NCBI GenBank assembly: GCA_024222395.1
Contig: JAAEPE010000201.1
Location: 1-64,000, forward strand
Reading direction: 5' to 3'
Origin: Myxococcales bacterium
GTDB lineage: Bacteria > Myxococcota_A > Polyangia > Haliangiales > Haliangiaceae
DNA length: 64,000 nucleotides
The notes under the pieces were generated by a model, which made no database searches, was not told where the DNA came from, and saw nothing but the letters and a program-made list of their open reading frames with translations. Below, one piece after another: positions 59,550 through 64,000 of this stretch (within the stretch, counting starts at the first letter, position 1; each line of letters starts with the position of its first letter). Position numbers and translations under genes: made by a program.

Positions 59550-60629
59550 CTAGCTATCCTCAGGAGTGTCCTGGGCGTCCATCACCTGGGTCGATGCTGC
59601 AAAACTCGCCGACTCCACGTCTATTTGAAGCGACATAGTGGCCAGGTTCATTTGCGACGCAGAAATGTGCGCATTGGGTTCGAAGCTCTCGAGGGTTTCT
59701 CGGGCAACCTGAACAGCGGCGGCCGATCGCTCACTGGCATCATAGAGGCCTCCACCAAGCTCTCGGAGACACTCACTGAGTTCCGCTGCAAAGGCCCTTG
59801 AGCTTGGGAAGCGATGCTCAGTTTTCAATGAGAGGGAGCGGTGAACGGCATCGACCACGCGCCCGGAGAGCTCGGCGCGGGACTTCTTGAGGTCTTTCAC
59901 CTCGCCGGACCGAATCGCGGTGAAGACTGCGACATCGGAGGTGCCATCGAAGAGGCGATCGGCCACAAGTGCTTCCCACAGGACGCATCCCATGGAGAAC
60001 TGCTCGGTCAAGACAGAGGCGCCCATGCCCAGAGTGATCTCTGGCGCGAAATAGCTGATCTTGCCCTTGAGGATGCCGGGGTTGGTGAGCGTGAACGCCC
60101 GGTCCCGTGCCCGCGCCAGCCCAAAGTCGCTTAGCTTCACTGTGCCACTCTGATTGATGAGGATGTTGTGGGGAGAAACGTTTCGGTGCACAACAGGGCT
60201 CACCTCGCCCATTGTGTCGACCCTCTCGTGGGCAGCGCTGAGGCCTTGCAGCGCACCTACGCCAGCAGCAACCGCCAGCGGCCACAGAATCGGCTGCTCC
60301 AAATAGCTAAATGCCCTGACGAAGTGGTGCAGGTCGAGGCCATCAACCCATTCGAACACGAGATAGTGCGTATCTCCTTCGACCACAAAATCGAGAACTT
60401 GCACGATGTGCGGATGCACAAGCTCGGTGCCGATACGCGCTTCCTCGATGAACATCTGAATGTACTGGCGAACCTGTCGATACTCGACCTTGATCTCTTT
60501 GACGGCAACCGTTCGAGCGAACCCCGCCGCTCCTCGGACCCGAGCCTTCCATACGATCGCCATGCCACCCTCGGCAATACGCTCCACTGGCTCGTACCGG
60601 TCGCCAATGACCATCGGTTGTTGTGCCAT
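59550..60629 (-). CDS. Ser/Thr protein kinase family protein with altered catalytic Asp
   Basis: A 359-aa Hanks-type kinase fold. The Gly-loop (IAEGGMAIVWKA), VAVKE Lys44, alpha-C Glu (IEEARIG), DFG (168-170) and the APE-like YFAPE are intact. In the catalytic loop, however, HRD is HRN (residues 148-150) followed by VSPHN; the codon is AAC in the read sequence. Loss of the catalytic Asp usually abolishes phosphotransfer, so it is likely a pseudokinase. No PASTA or TM segment; a Ser/Ala-rich tail follows the domain. Co-transcribed with apaH. Confidence 0.9.
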   Translation of the reverse strand: MAQQPMVIGDRYEPVERIAEGGMAIVWKARVRGAAGFARTVAVKEIKVEYRQVRQYIQMFIEEARIGTELVHPHIVQVLDFVVEGDTHYLVFEWVDGLDLHHFVRAFSYLEQPILWPLAVAAGVGALQGLSAAHERVDTMGEVSPVVHRNVSPHNILINQSGTVKLSDFGLARARDRAFTLTNPGILKGKISYFAPEITLGMGASVLTEQFSMGCVLWEALVADRLFDGTSDVAVFTAIRSGEVKDLKKSRAELSGRVVDAVHRSLSLKTEHRFPSSRAFAAELSECLRELGGGLYDASERSAAAVQVARETLESFEPNAHISASQMNLATMSLQIDVESASFAASTQVMDAQDTPEDS

Positions 60630-60735
60630 GGTCTCCAGTATGAGGCACCTCCTTGCTCTTCAGCAAGCACGTCGTCGTACCTCAAGATTGTCGAGAAAGC
60701 CCTGTGGATGTAACTTCACTCGGCTCCGAGAGCCC

Positions 60736-61344
60736 CTACGAGGGAGCGCGTTTGCAGATGTACGGAGAAGGAGTTATGCACGAACGATCATCCCATTCCT
60801 GCAGAACCGTATCCCCCTCAATGACAAGGCAATTCTCGGGGGCGTCACCAGGCCCATCGTTGTTGGGCTCGTCCACACGCCACTTCTCAAACACCATTGG
60901 TGTGCCGTCGACCCACACAAAATTCGTTTCAACGAGCACATCAGTGGCACCGAGCCAGAGGTCTGGTCCCGCGAGAGGAAAGCTCGCCGAGAGACCTGCC
61001 ACGATGGTTTGCTCAGCTTCGCTATCCACGATGGCCAAGGTCGCCCCGACCGTGAGACACGCGGCTTGGGCGGCTTGCCAAGTGAGAGCAGTTTCGAAAA
61101 GCATGTAGCAGGTATCGTCCGCGGGGTTCGTCGCCTGAGACTCCCCTTCGATGCAGGGGCTCGCTGCGGGGGCAGCATCGAAGGCAGCCTGTTGTTGAGC
61201 GGCATCGGGAAATACGCTCACTGCGGCATCGGGCGGCGTTGCCTGCTGATTCCCCGAGACGGTCGTCGAACAGGCTGCCAGCAGCGCTGCGGCACCAATG
61301 GTGCTCAGGCTCGACGGTAGGCACGGAGGCATTAGGGCAATCAT
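60736..61344 (-). CDS. Lipoprotein with C-type lectin domain
   Basis: 202 aa. A Cys-terminated signal (GAAALLAACS) gives a lipoprotein with a short Ala/Pro linker. A C-type lectin-like domain occupies about residues 75-200 (CYMLFETALTWQAAQAAC, LWLGATD, EPNND, ENCL, WDDRSC, YICKR). The EPN motif is the calcium site typical of mannose-binding members; WND is altered to WDD. Probably a surface sugar- or protein-binding module. Start chosen at MIALMPPC (61344). Confidence 0.85.
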   Translation of the reverse strand: MIALMPPCLPSSLSTIGAAALLAACSTTVSGNQQATPPDAAVSVFPDAAQQQAAFDAAPAASPCIEGESQATNPADDTCYMLFETALTWQAAQAACLTVGATLAIVDSEAEQTIVAGLSASFPLAGPDLWLGATDVLVETNFVWVDGTPMVFEKWRVDEPNNDGPGDAPENCLVIEGDTVLQEWDDRSCITPSPYICKRAPS

Positions 61345-61425
61345 CGCAAACGATGTGAGATGAAGGCCAGTGAATTCCCCCAAGGGAGCGGGGCACGAGG
61401 CTATAGAGGCTATAGTCGGGCCGCA

Positions 61426-61788
61426 ATGCGACTCTCACTAGCTCTCTGCATCCTACTTTTGGCCTCATGCTCCGACACGGCTTCCCCGCCTCCAGACGCT
61501 AGGGCCTACGATGCGGCCCTTGGCTTTGATGCCAGTGAAGTACTACCGGATGCCGCTGCCACTACCGTCTGTGGCACGGGCAAGGACGCCATTGAGTGCC
61601 TACAAGGCTTAGAGATCTGCGTGAAGGAAGACCTTGGCGGGCCCATCATCCCAGCATGTCTGCCTTTGCCGACTGGCTGCGATGTCCGCGACTGCGCAAG
61701 CTGCGGCGCGCTTTGCGAGGCCCCTACCGATACCTGCGATGACGATACAGACGATAATTCCATAAGCTGCGTCTGTCTCACATGCTAG
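61426..61788 (+). CDS. Small Cys-rich lipoprotein
   Basis: 120 aa from ATG 61426: signal with lipobox LASC, an Asp/Ala-rich linker, then a Cys-rich C-terminal part (CDVRDCASCGALCEAPTDTC, ending CVCLTC) that could form a disulfide knot or bind metal. Divergent from the lectin gene; MITE copy 4 begins 46 bp after its stop. Confidence 0.75.
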   Translation: MRLSLALCILLLASCSDTASPPPDARAYDAALGFDASEVLPDAAATTVCGTGKDAIECLQGLEICVKEDLGGPIIPACLPLPTGCDVRDCASCGALCEAPTDTCDDDTDDNSISCVCLTC

Positions 61789-61834
61789 CGCCGCGAGGGC
61801 TGACGCACCCCGAAGCGAGATTCGGATACGGGAA

Positions 61835-61997
61835 CTAGACCGTCGAGCGAAAAGAATGACCGAGGATGGTGAGTTCTGCTTTTTCGAGTGCAAGGCGCGA
61901 ATGAGGATTTGGCCTGGGGCAAGTAGCGAAATGAGCAACGCTGCAATCGGGAAAACAGGACCACTAGACCGATCATTGTTTACGCTCGGCGGTCTAG
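61835..61997 (+). mobile_element. MITE copy 4 (163 bp, CTAG to CTAG)
   Basis: Same orientation as copies 1 and 2. Ends CTAGACCGTCGAGCG and CGCTCGGCGGTCTAG. It carries about seven differences from the consensus, the most of the four. The right CTAG supplies the TAG stop of the ABC-F gene (61994-61996). Confidence 0.9.
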
Positions 61998-64000
61998 TCT
62001 TCCTGGAACTTCGCCTGGGCTATCTCGAGTTCTTCGAGCTGATGCTCCCAGCGAGAATTTAGTTCTGCGAGCTTGGTCGCGCCTTTCTGAAAAGCGTCGA
62101 GCAGTTCATTGCGAAGCTCTGCGTCCTCGTAGACGCTGGGATCAGCGAGTTTGGAACTGCGCTCGGCCTGGACATCTTCCATCTCGGCAATGCGCGACTC
62201 CGTCGAGGCCACCTTTTTCTCGAGTGGCCCGATTACTTTGGCGCGGTGTTTGCGGGCATCCGCCTCGCGACGCTTGCGAGCCTGATCATCCTCCTTCTTA
62301 TTAGAAATACTCTGAGCCCGGGCCAATTCCGCTTTGGGAACAAAGGAAACCGCAGTCGGCACGGCCGCCTCCCCCTGCCCCTCACCCGCGGACTCCAGCC
62401 GCAGACGGCAGCTGTGCATGTACTCGTCCAGCGTGCCACCGTAACTCTCAACGCCGCCGTCTTCGACATTCCAGATCGTTGTGGCCAGTGTCCGAATGAG
62501 ACTGCGGTTGTGCGATACGAAGATCAGCGTCCCCTCAAACTCACTGAGGGCCTGAGCGAGGGATTCACTGGACTCAAGGTCAAGGTGGTTGGTCGGCTCA
62601 TCCATCAGCAAGAGATGTCCCGGGCGAATGAGCAAGCGTGCCAAGGCAACACGCGCGCGCTCGCCTCCAGAGAGCACGCTTACGGGCTTATCGACGTCAT
62701 CGCCGCTGAAGAGAAATGCGCCGAGCACACTGCGTACCCGACTGGGGGACGCCCCCTTGCCGGCGCGCTGAACTTCCTCAAAGACGGTCGACTCGCGGTG
62801 CAAGGTATCGGCGTGGTGCTGAGCGTAGTAGCCGACTTCGACCTTGTTGCCAACCTTCGTCGCGCCAGACGTTGCGGCTAGCTCACCGGCCATGATGCGA
62901 AGGAGAGTCGTCTTGCCGGCGCCGTTCGGGCCAATGATGCCAATCTTCTCGCCGCGCTTGACTGTAAGATTGACTTCCTTGAAGACCTCGACGTCGTCGT
63001 AGTTCTTGGCGAGTTCGGAGACTCGCACGACTTCGTTGACGGTGCGCTCTACGGACGCAAAGTGAAAACGCATGATGCGTCGCTCTTGGTAGCGCTCTAC
63101 GTCGTCCATCTTTGCGAGAGCCTTGACGCGACTCTGCACCGCAGCGGCCTTGTTGGCTTGGGCACGAAACCGGTCAATGAATTTCTGCATGTGCTCGCGT
63201 TCGCGGGCTAGGTTCTCGGCTTTGTTGGCGAGAATCTCCGCCTCTTCCACACGCTGTTTCTTGTAGGCCTCGTAGTCGCCGCGATACGAGCGAACGCCCT
63301 CGACCTCGAAACTCACAACCTTGGATATCTGCTCATTCAGGAACTCTCGATCGTGCGAGATGAGGATGAAGGAGCGTTTGTAGCGCTTTAGAAATTCGCT
63401 AAACCAAGAGACGCTTGGCATGTCCAGGTGGTTGGTCGGCTCGTCGAGCAGCATCAGATCAGGCTGCTGAAAGAGCAGTGCAGCCAGAACCGCGCGCATC
63501 TTCCAACCACCGGAAAACTCTCCTATGCCCCGGTCGCGGTCGCTCGTCTCGAACCCCAGACCTCCGAGAATTCGCATCGCCTCGTGCTCGGAGTAGAAGC
63601 GCTCAAAATGATCGACCCGTTCGTGCATCTCGGAGAGACGAGTCGCCAGCTCCATCATGAGATCGTCGTCGCCACCCTTCTCCGTAGTCTCCTCGAGTTC
63701 CTTCTCGCAGGCCGCGAGGTCTTCATCGAGCTGGGCCCGCCCTGGCACACTGCTGAGCACGTAGTCGCGAAGACTCAGATCACTCGAGAGCTCGATATCC
63801 TGCGGCAAATAGCCGATGCGGGCCCCGCGGCTGACCTGCAGCTTGCCTTTGTCGAGAGCCTGCGAAGAGCCCATGACTTTGAGCAGCGTGGACTTGCCCG
63901 AACCATTGGCCCCCACAAGGCCAATTCGCTCGCCCTCGCTTACGCGAAGATCAAGCTCGGTGAAGATGTCTCGATCGCCAAAACTCAGGCCGGCGTTTTC
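61994..64000 (-). CDS. ABC-F family ATPase, 5' end outside window
   Basis: At least 668 residues are visible, and the start lies beyond base 64000. Two ABC domains: Walker A GANGSGKST and GPNGAGKTT, signatures FSGGWKMRA and LSGGERARVALA, and DEPTNHLD twice. No membrane part, so an ABC-F translation factor (Uup/EttA/ABCF3 type). Its C-terminal coiled coil (about the last 100 residues) resembles Uup. Stop supplied by MITE copy 4. Confidence 0.93.
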   Translation of the reverse strand, partial: ENAGLSFGDRDIFTELDLRVSEGERIGLVGANGSGKSTLLKVMGSSQALDKGKLQVSRGARIGYLPQDIELSSDLSLRDYVLSSVPGRAQLDEDLAACEKELEETTEKGGDDDLMMELATRLSEMHERVDHFERFYSEHEAMRILGGLGFETSDRDRGIGEFSGGWKMRAVLAALLFQQPDLMLLDEPTNHLDMPSVSWFSEFLKRYKRSFILISHDREFLNEQISKVVSFEVEGVRSYRGDYEAYKKQRVEEAEILANKAENLAREREHMQKFIDRFRAQANKAAAVQSRVKALAKMDDVERYQERRIMRFHFASVERTVNEVVRVSELAKNYDDVEVFKEVNLTVKRGEKIGIIGPNGAGKTTLLRIMAGELAATSGATKVGNKVEVGYYAQHHADTLHRESTVFEEVQRAGKGASPSRVRSVLGAFLFSGDDVDKPVSVLSGGERARVALARLLIRPGHLLLMDEPTNHLDLESSESLAQALSEFEGTLIFVSHNRSLIRTLATTIWNVEDGGVESYGGTLDEYMHSCRLRLESAGEGQGEAAVPTAVSFVPKAELARAQSISNKKEDDQARKRREADARKHRAKVIGPLEKKVASTESRIAEMEDVQAERSSKLADPSVYEDAELRNELLDAFQKGATKLAELNSRWEHQLEELEIAQAKFQED

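Overview
The window looks like a chromosomal segment of a myxobacterium-type organism (phylum Myxococcota). The evidence is two exported proteins with MYXO-CTERM-like tails (Cys-rich linker, hydrophobic helix, Arg cluster), an MXAN_5187-like protein, a DUF4388/PATAN protein, a eukaryotic-type Ser/Thr kinase with the SPHN loop, many small lipoproteins, and an rpoN-hpf-ptsN-hprK-rapZ-ptsH-ptsI cluster. By eye the GC content is in the high fifties, below classic Myxococcales, so a less-studied lineage is likely (inference). I saw no rRNA, tRNA or CRISPR array.

Layout. 1-667: edge-truncated, frameshifted IS630-family transposase with one terminal inverted repeat. 695-7433 (minus): MerR-like regulator, sigma-region-4 protein, purH-purD-purE, tsaC-like and DUF1015; purH has a leader hairpin that buries its ribosome-binding site. 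7.7-10.8 kb: exported protein, MepA-like endopeptidase, frameshifted beta-helix gene. 10.9-15.5 kb: dnaK and lon. 15.9-19.3 kb: GntR regulator followed by a GMC oxidoreductase operon. 19.5-26.1 kb: xthA, MYXO-CTERM protease, decayed WD40 gene, BNR-type surface protein, MORN-like lipoprotein. 26.6-32.6 kb: SDR enzyme, membrane protein, DUF4388 protein, thioredoxin-PDZ chimera, CheY-like protein, CobW GTPase, kinase-like ATPase. 32.6-35.7 kb: large outer-membrane gluzincin/propeller/barrel protein and a lipoprotein. 35.7-42.2 kb: rpoN-PTS regulatory operon. 42.4-45.7 kb: pyrG and accC. 46.5-52.6 kb: exported proteins. 52.6-58.2 kb: thrC, MXAN_5187-like, rseP, tsaB, DUF465. 58.3-64 kb: DUF1285-like protein, apaH with a pseudokinase-like gene, C-type lectin lipoprotein, and an edge-truncated ABC-F ATPase.

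The most unusual feature is a family of four 162-163 bp near-identical elements (8369-8530, 30760-30921, 47851-48013, 61835-61997). They begin and end with CTAG and have imperfect 28-bp terminal inverted repeats. Every copy lies between two convergent genes, and in every copy the terminal CTAG supplies the TAG stop codon of the minus-strand gene. The repeats match the terminal repeat of the IS630-like remnant at 640-667 (23 of 28 positions). They therefore look like a MITE family, mobilised by an IS630 transposase, that inserts at CTAG and rebuilds the stop codon through its TA duplication and terminal G. The family assignment is read from the sequence; the targeting model combines it with known IS630 behaviour.

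Working together: PTS phosphotransfer proteins without sugar permeases sit with sigma-54 and RapZ, a regulatory PTS. Purine genes share a run with tRNA t6A synthesis (tsaC), whose partner tsaB lies at 57 kb. Envelope quality control is represented by DnaK, Lon and a three-PDZ site-2 protease. Frameshifts in the transposase, beta-helix and WD40 genes could be real decay or, at homopolymers, assembly errors.
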